In this document: in pieces, positions 24,632 through 35,907 of the stretch
Position numbering within the stretch: the stretch's first letter is position 1
How the letters are laid out: each line of letters opens with the position of its first letter
NCBI GenBank assembly: GCA_036971715.1
Contig: JAVHJL010000002.1
Location: 4,868,501-4,932,500 of the forward strand
From: Arthrobotrys musiformis
Lineage: Eukaryota; Ascomycota; Orbiliomycetes; Orbiliales; Orbiliaceae
DNA length: 64,000 nucleotides
Direction: 5' to 3'
Notes under the pieces: generated by a model
Told to the model about the DNA's origin: nothing
Database searches by the model: none
Seen by the model: only the letters and a program-made list of their open reading frames with translations
Position numbers and translations under genes: made by a program

Positions 24632-24895
24632 CTAAGCGGCCAATCCAACTCGCTCGACGAACTCTTCCTTCTCGAGGGTTCTCATCCAACCATCGATCTT
24701 GGTATTGATGTATCCGTAATCGAGCTGAGCACGCTTACGGGTACAGTCTTCGCAGGTGTCTCTGACGTATTTGCGATTAGCCACGCACATCCTGCCACAA
24801 CTTCCTGGAGAAGATGAAAGGGCATATTGGCAGGTAGCGGTAAGTCTGTAAGACTTATGTTGGCAGCAATGCGAGTTCTGGACGTATTGGCACAT
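24632..24895 (-). CDS. Small cysteine-rich protein (87 aa), unrecognised
   Basis: One uninterrupted ATG frame of 87 codons with a good start context (CGAAAATGTG). It encodes eight cysteines in the first 51 residues (2, 10, 11, 22, 33, 37, 48, 51), with spacing that suggests a compact metal-binding or disulfide-bonded domain. A charged, helix-prone tail follows (GWMRTLEKEEFVERVGL). There is no signal peptide, which favours a cytosolic zinc-type fold over a secreted effector. Similar small fungal proteins with MCxY...H-type starts exist, but I cannot name one. A TATA-like TATATAAG on the same strand lies at about 25751-25758, some 850 bp upstream. A spliced leader or an extra upstream exon is therefore possible, and the true N-terminus is uncertain. 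Confidence 0.5.
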   Translation of the reverse strand: MCQYVQNSHCCQHKSYRLTATCQYALSSSPGSCGRMCVANRKYVRDTCEDCTRKRAQLDYGYINTKIDGWMRTLEKEEFVERVGLAA

Positions 24896-27800
24896 TTTCG
24901 CGAATGTGAAATGGTAGGTAGGTAGTTTAAAGCAGGGTTCTCTTGGCTTAAACAGCGGCTTATGAGGGTTCTAGAAGCTAGTTGCAGCTAGTATCCAGTA
25001 GCTCGTATTATAGTGACGTCTGTGGAGATGTTTAGGTAGCTTGGTGGGGATGACGGAATGGGTTGTATGCAGAGCGGCCTTGGTATGCAGATGTGTTGCG
25101 AGGATGTCTGAGACCTGTGGACACAACACAGAGATCCGGATCGAACGGCGTTGCTACAATAAAACACTGGAAGTTCTGTTAGTAACCAATTCGAGCTTTC
25201 ATAATTGATTGGATTTGACTGGACGAATCGACTATAAACCACAAGAGCTGACAATAACAATCGATGACATCTGACATCGTAAGAACATGAACGATAACAG
25301 CAACAGCAATAAAACAACAACATCAAAGTTAACAAGGAAAAAGGTATGTCCGCGAGAACGTCCCAACTACTAAGTCTTATCGGAGATACAGAATTGACTG
25401 GAATCACTCTGGCAGCTGATTGACGTAGTGGTAGGAAGGAAGGACCGGATGCTGGCGGACAGCCAGAGTCTTTGGAGCGTCTTGGTGGCGGTGGTGGTTT
25501 GCGATAAAGAAACAGCCAAACATCAAACTTGCAACTCACGTTTGGTGGTCAGGGTCAGGAGGCAGGAGTGAAGGTCTTCTATGAAAGCAGCTTCACCTCT
25601 ACTGTGATCAATGAACACTTTCAAATTCTTCTCACAAACAAATTCAAATGCAATATATCACACTCGACAGCGATGAGAAGGTCGACTTTCTGAGACTCGG
25701 GAAATAAAAATCAAAGTTCAAAATTAGCCAACGTGGGGGATGAGGCCCTTCTTATATACTAGGCAAACTGCCCTTTTTGAGACCAAAGGGCCACGTTTTG
25801 GGGGGGCAGGGCAGCTGGCTGAAGAACTCTGCTGGAATTGATTACCTGTCGAACCAGACCAATTCTGTTGAGTTCCCCAGCACAGGCCGTCAGGACGGAA
25901 ATGGCTGAACTCAAATTGGCAGCGATTCCCAAATTCCATCGTCGACGACATGGGTACGGACCAACATGGTGTGAACTCGCCTTGCAGCTTGGGACTGTTT
26001 GCTGGAAACTCCCCGTCGAATCATGGGCAGGGTCGCACCGCCAAAAACCCGAACGCAGAGATAGTCGCGCTGCTTATCTCCTGCAACCTATCCGACCTAT
26101 CCTACTCTTCCGGATTGCTGCATGTGCACACGATATATAACCTGAAATGCAATCCGCTGTGGGACTTGACAAAACTTACATACAGGCATTTCTGCTCAGC
26201 CGAAACCCCCCTTACGAAATTCGAAGTTTACCCAATGGCTGTCTGACGGGTCGAAGCCAGGAGTCACAAGACAGGGAATTTCAATACAAAGCGAAGCTGA
26301 CGAAGTTTCCAAAGTGCTTCCTCCAAAAATGCACGGAAGGTACCTTGGTTCGAAATTAGACTGGAATGCTCTTCATGCATAACGCACAGGCGTGTATCGA
26401 GCTGGCATTGGGGCGCTGATACCTGCCTTCAGGATTTCGTTTACATCACAGAAACCACCTATTTGTTGGACACATGTCAGTGATTGGATCGCTTGAGATC
26501 TCATGAGACCATGGACTTGCTTTCGGATAGGGACACCCGGTCAAGTATGCAACCATCGCACACGGCTCTCAGCCGTCAACCACCTATAGCAAGCAGCATT
26601 TTTAGGATACTCTAAGTCTCATATCTCACATGCCATGGGATTTGCCATGTTACACCATCAATCGCACAACCAAGTACGTACGTACATGTACCCCCAAATT
26701 TGTTCAAGAGGCCCTTTTCTCAGGGAATTATTTTGGCGATCGTTGATCTGGGCTTCCCGTACTCGATTATCACTACGATTTGAACAGGCATTGGATCAAT
26801 TTTCACGTCACGATGCATAGCTCTTTTCTGGCAGGAGCTAGGGCTAGCCTGTCCAGCATGGCCCCACTTTCCGTCCCCCATCCATATCAAGTCGCGAGCC
26901 AAGACAGAGCTCACCTGGCTCTTGGAGCTTGGAATCGACGTCCCAACAACCCTATTCCATCTAGCATGAGGGGCATCGGAGATTATAATTAGTCGTATCG
27001 CCGACAGGGACCCATCCCTCCGATATCAACTGATAGGTAATAAAGGCACCTTTTGTCGACACATTCGTTTTTCAAATTATCGTACCCTTTTCATCGCCAG
27101 ACAGCGCGCGAAAGTTTTGGAGCTCCCTTGGTTCAACACATGGTCTGGTGCACGCGAGGAATACGCAACTTCCTGACAGGCCATCTGATATTTCGACGGG
27201 AGAACAATGCAAAACAACCGCATTAGTATGCATATGGCTCGGCGCCGTAGATCACTCCATCGAGAGAATCGACAACGCATCCCACGTCTTGTTTGGAAAG
27301 AAATATCGCCAAAGCGAAAGTCTATTAGTTGGGGTTATTGCTCACGATTGGTTATTTAGTTAATTAGCAGCACCCTTTCGCCACTGCGGTAGTAATACGG
27401 CATGGGTCTGCATGTTGAAAATCCGACAAACTTACGAATAAGAAGCCTAGATTCCACATCGTGCAACATAAATACCTCCACGGGTCCCTAGATATATCCC
27501 GCTTCACCGAGCTACCGAGGAACCTTTCCATCCTCGAAAAGTAGGCAGTCATGTGGCATCGATTACGATTGACAGTTCTACAAAAACCCTGCGAACACGT
27601 TTCATAGTTCCCGTCTTTTCCAAAGTTTTCCATAGCTGTAATCGACGACTAGAATTCGTGGCATGACGCTGTCGATATGCCGCTCAAGATCCGTAGAATC
27701 AATCAAATTCCAGAAACTCTGCACGAACTGAATATATTGGCAAATCTTAAGCTGAGGCTTCGCAGGGCCAGCCATTTTATTCGATCGCAATTGCCCCGCC

Positions 27801-29846
27801 TCAATTAGGAAGCCGGATTAGGACTTAGGGCGCATGCCGTGTGAGCAGCGAATGGCTATTCTCGTTTACGTCTTATTAACGTAACTTTAGGTACTGGATA
27901 GGGCAAAATTGTGCGGGGTGCCCACTTCCTGGCAGCGACGATCCCCCACGGCCCCATATTTTTCGTGATTGTTTCACACGCGGACGGGAAATGACGTCCT
28001 GACATTGGATGAACCCGTCGCGATCGCAAGACCGTTATGATTCTAGACGTGGGGAGATTTTCGCTCGCAACTGTTGCCTACGCTTACTTCCCCAGCTGCT
28101 TACGGGGTGGTTTGGAGGGAAACCCTTTGTGACTAAAACTTTGCTATTGCTCGCGGGATGTTACCATGTAATAACGAATGGCTGGCTTGTTCTATCCGGT
28201 TGTTACACAAACTGCTGCTGTGTTACGTTAGTTTGGAGAGAATTCTCTTCCGGGTTCAGACATGGTCTCATATTTGGGGTGAGATGCAAATGTAGTACGT
28301 AGTCCAGGCCTTGAGCTACCCGCCTCGAGCTAGGCAGACCCTTAAACTTTCGCCTACTCACCGAGCCTAGCCCAGGAATTTAGCTAGAACACTTTTCTAA
28401 ATTCCTCCATCTTTTCCTGTCTTTAGAAACGATGATCCAGGCAGTTTGTCAACATATGGGCACAATTCAATGCAGAGCCCTAGAGCCTACGCTGCCTTCA
28501 TAGGTGCATCTAGCTAGTCGTTCACTCATACAATCTACACACTCCGCCCTATAACAATCAGTCGACAGAATCTTTACTCCCTCTTCTCACACTACCATTC
28601 CCCTTAGGCGCAAACGCGGTGGTCTCTCTCAAACCCCGTGGGTTTAGTTCACATTCATCTGATTCTCCAATCTGGAGATTCAGCAAAAGAACGCCTGTAT
28701 TGGATGCTGATGCGCCATATCAAGTGCTGCTCGTATTCCATGGCCACATTAACGGATTATATAGGTTTATATGCCTATTAATATGTATTCTATACATCTC
28801 CACATAACCTTCCGATCAACACCACCCCAGGATCCTTCGGTGCCCCCCCTAAATACCTAAATACCTCTCTAGCTCCATCTAAGGGCGCTCAAATCCTGCA
28901 TACGCCCGCACATCGACGACACAGTAGCATCTGGTTTACGAGATAATCGACGACCTTGCATGTCCTGATTATTTCGATGTCGACATACTCGGGATAACGC
29001 AGCAGTATAAAACCTGGTCTCATCTGATCTCGTTCCCAGCCACCCAGGTCTCATTCCTATCCGCACGAGAATGTAGACCTGCAATGCCCCGGAAAGAACA
29101 AAAAGTTGCAAAAACGGCTGTGGCCACGGTATTGCTCGTCGGTGCTGGCAAGAGCCGTTCTACACGGGGTCCCGAAATCCGGTCTTCGACCTCGATTTTG
29201 ATATCATAAGGAAGAGGTAAATGCTTCGAATAACTTTAACTTGATAGCTCCTGGTATTCCGCCGCAAATATTTGAAATATCTCTGTTGAGTTGGTACCAT
29301 GGTTTCTCAACCATGATCAATCCTAAGCTAATATTATAATCGGGTAGAGAGGGCTCACTGGAGGATGAATTCAATTCCTCTGGTTCCAAGGTATAGCAAC
29401 TGAGTTACACGGGTTCATAAAATAAATTTAAGCCGAACCCACAAGCCCACAATTGTACAATGAGCAGGGTAACACATGCATGGGCTTGAACGTGCGGAAT
29501 CGCTAGCCTGCAAAGGTTTAAGAATCAATAAGCAATGCAAAACCTACCGGGAATGATGCTTTTTTCGAAGTACTAACTTAAGTTCGAAGGGTTTCCTATT
29601 AGTATGTTCATAGACCGAGGCATTCGGTGGGGCGACTTAGGAGTGCAAGGCTAAGCTCGCTTCCATATTGGATTATATATTTTACATGATTGACTGGCCT
29701 GGTAAAGCAAGACGGATGTGAGTTCGCAAATCCCCGCACACGTTCTAGTACTGGAAATGATTCCTTTCGGGGGGAGGTGGGCTAGAGAACCCCGTAAATG
29801 ATGGGCAAAAAGATGTAACATTTAATGAGTGAAACCCCAGGCGCTC
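24896..29846. other. Gene-poor region
   Basis: About 5 kb without a supportable gene. A 183-codon minus-strand frame at 24988-25539 is Pro/Ser-rich and may be leader or spurious. The possible TATA element on the minus strand near 25751-25758 could serve the small Cys-rich gene. The remaining frames (26-29.8 kb) are under 100 codons and overlap on both strands. I see no transposon ends, tRNA or tandem array. Confidence 0.45.
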
Positions 29847-30728
29847 TTATTGATCTTGATCCTCTTCTGCCATCTTCGCACTGAATTCTTCCATCTGCCG
29901 TATCAACATTGCAGCTCGTTCCGGGGGTACCCGATAACAACCACCTATGAAGTTATGGTAGCCTCTAGCGCCAGCGAGGTTAAGTTCGCGAAAAATACCA
30001 TTTTGTTGGGCCTCTGCAAGCGATTGATGCGGAAGAGCCTCCCAATCCAATTCTAACGGAAGGGAGGATCCTCGTTCTAGCATGGTAAGAACAATGGTGT
30101 CTGGAAGCTCGTAGACTTCGTTGGTGTCGATGTTAGGCTTCCCATGAAGCCAAACAGAGTTACATTCCTCTCCAGAAGCGCCTCTGTCGAAGAGAACCAC
30201 CCCCCCAAAAATCAGGGCCTCAGCCCAGAACCCTACCGCGTCTAGGCCTGTTGGATATTTGAAGTATTTTGGGTGCAAGATCTTCGGCCATAGCGGGAAG
30301 CCGAATCCTTCATATGGGGTTCGTGGGTGATATTTTTGATAGAGCCGCTTAGAGACGAGGTGGATAGCGGTACAAACGATTTCTAAAAGCCGGTAGGTTC
30401 TATAAGGTCCTTCACGGCCTGCCGATTGATATTCTTGTAAAGTCTTGGAATCGATAGGGAATGTTTCTACAACAGAGTTCCGCAGGTCTTCCAAATATTG
30501 TGATACCGATTCTTCAGGTGCCCTCGGAGGTTCTTTCAACTCGTTCTGCCACTCAGCGAGGTCAAGCTCTGGCCCCGCGATTATACGAGATAGAATATAC
30601 TGGGCTCGCGGGGATTCGAGCAACATCCGAATTGTTTTCACGGCGCCATCGCAATCGTCAGAGGGCAGTGACCCCAGAGGGAGTAGATTTTTGCTGGTGT
30701 AGTAAGGGTAATAATGGGACTCGTCCAT
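29847..30728 (-). CDS. Hypothetical protein, 293 aa, intronless
   Basis: A single-exon ATG frame of 294 codons with even codon use and no competing frame on the other strand. The product is acidic at both ends (start MDESHYYPYY, end AEEDQDQ). It has no signal peptide or transmembrane segment and seems fully globular. Distinct motifs include YEGFGFPLWPKILHPKYFKY at about 137-156 and GFWAEALIFGGVVLFDRG just after. The C-terminal part resembles a helical bundle (ERAAMLIRQMEEFSAKMAEE). I do not recognise a family; it looks like a lineage-specific fungal protein. The upstream region carries a cluster of GGCACAGC octamers (in this gene's orientation), reported separately as a possible regulatory array. 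Confidence 0.72.
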   Translation of the reverse strand: MDESHYYPYYTSKNLLPLGSLPSDDCDGAVKTIRMLLESPRAQYILSRIIAGPELDLAEWQNELKEPPRAPEESVSQYLEDLRNSVVETFPIDSKTLQEYQSAGREGPYRTYRLLEIVCTAIHLVSKRLYQKYHPRTPYEGFGFPLWPKILHPKYFKYPTGLDAVGFWAEALIFGGVVLFDRGASGEECNSVWLHGKPNIDTNEVYELPDTIVLTMLERGSSLPLELDWEALPHQSLAEAQQNGIFRELNLAGARGYHNFIGGCYRVPPERAAMLIRQMEEFSAKMAEEDQDQ

Positions 30729-33526
30729 CGTGGTGCCGGTGATCTGGAGGAGATGCGGTGAAGGATGTGACGTCCAGCGGAAAAGAACTTAATGGGAGTG
30801 CCAAGGCCAAGGCCAAGATCGATCATGAGCAGAATACATCAATCACCCAATGCAATCGATATGATATACTAAGCTACGCGCCGTGTATGCTGTGCCGGTC
30901 GAATAGCTGGTGTGCCTCGCTGTGCCGGCCTCGCTGTGCCTCTCAATTGCTCACGATCCCCCATTTAGCACGTAGCCGAATTCCAACAGAGGTATTGTGG
31001 TGTGCTGTGCCCGTGCATGCTGTGCCAGTTGTGTCGTGTGTTGCATGTTGTGCCCAATGAAATTAAATATCAACGATGACATTGCAAATAAAATTGGAGA
31101 TATCCACAGCTAATATATATCGGTCGAGCCGTCAAAGTTAGCTGTGCCTTTGTATATTTACAACTTCATGCTATGAGCATGTAGAGCTAGCTAGCTACAT
31201 GCCACAGCTGCACGTGCACAGCAACTACCAGACACCTCATCTAGCTACCGCCCACATGATATATCGAAATATCGATAGCTATAGCTATAGTGGACATATA
31301 CTGTTTACACCCAAATCAAAATCGTATAGACATATATAAACTAATTCTCCGGCGTGTTATATATTATAGTAGCTACTATGAGTTTATTCGTATATACATT
31401 CAAATATAAGAAGATCTAGTGGCCAGCCGGCTCTCATACACAGGCTCCACAATTAACTAGGCGTCTAAGCTTGGGTTTAGGCCGTCGGCGTTCGACGATA
31501 TGCACAGCAGGGACAATAAATTTCCGCTAGAATTGTACATGAAATTAATTCTTTTGGTAATAGTTAGCCTCGACCAAGACTACCCCGAGCGCTAGTACAC
31601 GTATCGGTCGAGGATCAGTGCGGTGGGTATATTGGGAGCAAAGGCTGCCATATAATTCGAATTGCAACGGTATTCAAAAACGCCCTCCTTCTGACACAGT
31701 ACTTAAATACCTGCGAAGGAACATCTCCTTAGCAGTAATGGGGTGTCGCCCCGACGTGCTGTGCCACGTGCATGCTGCCCTATGGCGTTCAATTAATTGG
31801 GTTTAATGAGGATGTGTTGGATTTGTTGTAAATTACTGGCGCTTCAAATCCAATGACATGTATTGCAACAATGCAACCTACGAAATTTAAAGCATCTTGC
31901 TTTGGTATCACGATATATGCTTGGATATCGATTAAAATGACTCTTGTTTCTTTACCTTGATATATAACCCCCCAACTAGGGAATATACTTGACAGTTGGT
32001 CATGCAGTTATAACGTTAGACCACGGATCAATCAATAGTTGGGATGAAAACCCCCACGCACACGCACACGCACATAGACTCAAACCTGACAACTTCTAGA
32101 TACGGACCGAGCCGGAACATAAAGTAACAGCTCGGCCCGATATATATCCCTAGCACGTTTCTCCTATATTCCCGAGGTTCTCAAGGCATCCGAAGGGATG
32201 ATGTGCGGTCCAAGTTGCCATATTTGGCTTGAGTCAAACTATCAACTACCAGGATTGCGTATCCCCAACTTGAGAATTAGCTAGAGACGTTCAAAGCCCT
32301 CGAAGCAAGGGGTGCGGGAAGACCACGGCCTTGGTAATAGAAGCTCGTCTAGGCCATACGCTGTTTTCTTTCTAAAACAAGCAAGACCCTAGCCGGGAAG
32401 TTAAATTTCTCGAAGGGTAGTCGTTCCATTATGCCTTTGATCGGTTCATGAAGGTTCGGCGGCCCTCCTCCTTGATTGGGAATTAGACCCCAAAACAGTA
32501 TCATGTTCGACACTATGCAAGATGATATCAGCTTCGCAAGCACGTTAAAAAAAAAAAATCTGCGTGGATCATTTAGTCCGTGCGCAGCCGCGCGTGCGTA
32601 GGCATCACTGGTGCTAGTGTCCCTTCGCTATGCCACTACCAAAAGAGAATGTCCTCACGATTGATGCCATGTTATCACCGAGCCGTCGAAATGCAACGGT
32701 TCACGAACTCTGGGAAGGTCGAGGGACACCCGAGGCTTGGATCCCGTCTGGGCGGTATGGTATCAACCGTTTAGACCCATCGAATCCGCACAACACACGT
32801 ACGGGGATTGGTTTGTGGCGGAGCGAACCAAAGCGCCAGGCGTTTTTAAAACTAGAGAGCGCTCCGAAAATGAACGGAACACCATTGAAACGGACCAAGA
32901 AAAATTCTCCGTTTGATGTCTTTCGTGAAATTATGGGGTAAGAACCATACCAAGAATTTTAATTTTGCGCTCGGAACCTTCACGAGCTCGCCCCTTGCTA
33001 CGAATGTCGTTACGTAACTGCGCCCTCGTTTATCATGATAGGAGGAAGAGAAGATTCACGAAATACTGGAACGAATGTTTTCAAGATGGTTGTTTTATTA
33101 GAGAATTTTGGTTCCTCACCAGGAACACTTCTCGAGAGACCAAAATAATAATCTATCCTGCTTTGCTCCCCAAAACGCCAAAAATACATTTGTTGGGTGA
33201 ATACATATCAAAAAAAGAAAGACTGTCTCCGGACTTGTACAATTGTTCCAAATCCAAATCCCAACATGCAGCCGGTTGTGGCAGATACAGCTTATAAAAC
33301 GGCGCTGATAATAATTTTTAAAAGAAAAAAAGTAAGAAAGGAAAGGCTACCCAATAATCCTTTTTGGGGGATATCAAGCCGATAAGAGGATTCCAAACAT
33401 GAAGTAAAACAGATGCAAAAAAGAACACCGAGGAAAAAGAAATAAACATAACGAAAAGGGCAAAAACGGTCATTTCCGGGACTCGGAAAAGAAACTGGCT
33501 AAAAGACTTGTCGTTTCCTTGGTAGA
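30729..33526. other. Intergenic region with octamer cluster and doubtful ORF
   Basis: Positions 30885-31150 hold a cluster of GCTGTGCC octamers. AT-rich sequence with short palindromes follows (31160-31420). A (CACACG)n stretch lies at about 32055-32075. A 103-codon plus-strand ATG frame (32630-32941) has a protein-like composition but no recognisable domain or splice partner. The last 200 bp (33300-33490) are A-rich and probably contain the 3' end of the carbonic anhydrase transcript. Confidence 0.45.
30887..31146. promoter_or_regulatory. Cluster of GCTGTGCC octamers upstream of the 293-aa gene
   Basis: Five GCTGTGCC copies occur between about 30887 and 31024 and another at about 31140. Near-copies (GGTGTGCC, GTTGTGCC) lie between them, and one more exact copy lies near 31757. 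The array sits 160-420 bp upstream of the minus-strand start at 30728, the usual distance for upstream regulatory sites. The protein that would bind is unknown. Confidence 0.3.
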
Positions 33527-34576
33527 TTATGCAGCGAATCGCCTGGCAGTTCTCTTGTTTTTCTTGGTCTGCACTCGCTCGGCAACGGATGGAAGGAACT
33601 GGGCAGCGAACTCAACAACGTTTTGTTGTCCTGGGCCGGTTTGGAGATTTCGAGAGTTGTAACCAAGAACTCTCTTGAAGGTCTTGTAGTCGGAAATAGA
33701 GACGTCGAGGATGGTATTGCTGACATACCATGTGACACCCTCACTGCATGGTGGAGTGGTAAGGGAGCCAGGATAGGTGTACTTCTTAGCATTGGTGATG
33801 CCGGTACGAACACCACCAAGAGGAACGTGAGTGGCAACAACGGTTTCGCCAGGTTTTTCGATCGATTGGAGAAGAGTAGCGAGTCTTGCCATCATTGGGT
33901 CAGATGTGTTTTCCTCATTGGTATCGATGAAGAGACCGACAACGGCCAATTTGCTTGGGTCTGTTATACAAGTCATTAGCCACACTGCCCATTACAAGGC
34001 GCAATTAGCAAGATATATCAATGCATACCGTTTCTTCCTTGGTGAACAAAATGAACCTCCATAGGAAACCATTCGTTATCGAGTCTGTGCTCAGATGGTG
34101 TGTGGAAATGGAACCTGTTTAGAAAATTATCGATTAGTACCGGGTTTATACGTAGACATATGCGTGAGGTTATCCTGTTATGCATACCTTTGAAGCTCGT
34201 ATTCAACACCGGCTAGTGTGGCTGGCTGACCCTTATAGAAAACTTCGACTGTGTGGCCGGTGTTTGTAAAGTTGAATCCAGTGGCACCAATGTCTGCATA
34301 ATCTCCGGAATCCCCGTAGGCGGATACCTTCATTGTCGATACCACATTGATTGGGGACTGAGTTTTTCCATCACCGCATGCCTGGGCACCCTCGAACTGA
34401 TTCCAATCGACGGGTCCGGTGAGACCAAGATATGAGAATTGTGGTTCCCCACCCTCGCCGCCCTCGGCTTCACGGCGATATACCTTCTTCGCACCGCCAG
34501 TACATGACTCGCATGCCAGGGCGGAGTAGAATAACGAAGAGATAGTAGCGAAAGATATTAATGTTGAGAGATGCAT
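33527..34576 (-). CDS. Secreted alpha-carbonic anhydrase
   Basis: Three exons (34576..34188, 34114..34029, 33960..33527) join to 302 aa; introns are 73 nt (34115..34187) and 68 nt (33961..34028). Residues 1-21 form a signal peptide ending ALA. An acidic linker precedes the domain. The alpha-CA signature is complete: QSPINVVS at 73-80, zinc histidines 132 and 134 in FHFHTPSEH, and the third at 151 in MEVHFVHQG. The active-site loop near the C-terminal third is GSLTTPPCSEGVTWYV. All three zinc ligands and the gate threonine are present, so it should hydrate CO2. The dibasic-rich tail (KKNKRTARR) is not part of the fold. Alpha-CAs are secreted in ascomycetes and thought to act in CO2/bicarbonate exchange and pH. 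One sequon (NFT at 102-104) is visible. Confidence 0.92.
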
Positions 34577-35229
34577 CTTGAAGATTTATATATATGGTAA
34601 TAGGGAAAAGTTGAAATGGTAAAATGTATCGAGATATAATCCGTAAACTTTTGGATGATGAGATAAAAGCCTGAAAAGAGAGTGTATCGAACAATCTTGG
34701 GAATTTCTGTACAATGGGAAGGGAAAAATAGATATCGGGGAGGGGAGAAACGATCGTATTTATGGACAGCGAGGCTTCAGCTTCTTCAACTAGTTTATTT
34801 GAAAGGAGTCAAGGCGAGTGAATACGGGGAAGGCACCGGTATCAAAGTGAAGTGTTCTCGGGCCGTACCTCGTATAGCCCGTGCCCATTCGGGGTGGTCT
34901 GGGGGCGTATGCGCTTACAACAGACAACAGTAATATATGAGAGACACTCGTAGAAAGGGCTCTCTTACACTCACCGGCCCTCAGCCCTATGCCGCAGCAC
35001 CGCTAAGGGGATGGGCTTGTGATCCTGGCATGTGCATGTCCAAACCCTGCCCGAGCACTCTTATCCACGGCGACTTCAGACATCCTCTTGAGACAACGCG
35101 GTGAGCATTTCTAATTGCCTACCACACCTAGAGAACAATAATAGAACTGGCACTAGAACAGAAGCAAAAACGGCTGACGCTGCAGACTTCGAGATCCCTA
35201 TTCTGAACTTGGGGCCGGTAAGGTGATCA

Positions 35230-35907
35230 TTGCATACCTGGTTCATGTCAAGAATTTAAGCTTAAACTGTCGTCAAAAAATATCGATTTCTATTACGAGA
35301 GAAGATGCTCTTCGTGAAATTGCGGCTCCAGTATCTGTCAAACCTCGAAACAACGCTTATCAGCACGTTGCAGCATTGAACTACAAAGTTTTCTCGGTAC
35401 TGGCGGGACAAGGCTTCCAAGTACTGATCACCAAAAGCTTGACCCGTATCAAGACCGTTACCAAGCTGGCCCTAAGGGCTTGGGGAGAAACGTTCATGCG
35501 ACCTGGGCACTTCTTGGTGTTTTATTTAGAACTCTTTTCCTTGGGGAAATTCTCTCAGCAGGATCTTCACTTGTTCAATTTCTCAGCCGTAGGCAGCCCG
35601 AAAGTTATTTGAATACCAAGAAACTTGGCTGTATTGACTATGCCTCAAAACGAATGATTGGGGTTTCCCAAACAGCTAGGGACTGCTTGTTAAAAAATGG
35701 GGAAACGCTTTTCTTCCCTCTCTTTCTTTGGGGAGAAACCCAAGTTGATTGGATTTTTTGCTTAGCCTCGCTGTTGAAGCTGACTCCAAGAATCATGCCC
35801 AGAGACTTGGCCGCATCAGTTGCAGCAGAGTCTGACAGGGACTGTGTCAGCCGTACGGAAAGAACAATACCGGTACTGTAGGGTTTATTGATCAGAAATC
35901 CAAACAT
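35230..35907 (-). pseudogene. Possible decayed coding sequence
   Basis: On the minus strand an 89-codon frame (35907..35638) is followed, after in-frame stops, by a stop-free stretch at roughly 35475..35267. The latter reads as plausible protein (it includes GLDTGQAFGDQYLEALSRQY). No single splice model joins them cleanly, and I recognise no family. Either this is a degraded gene or the open frames are chance. Confidence 0.2.
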
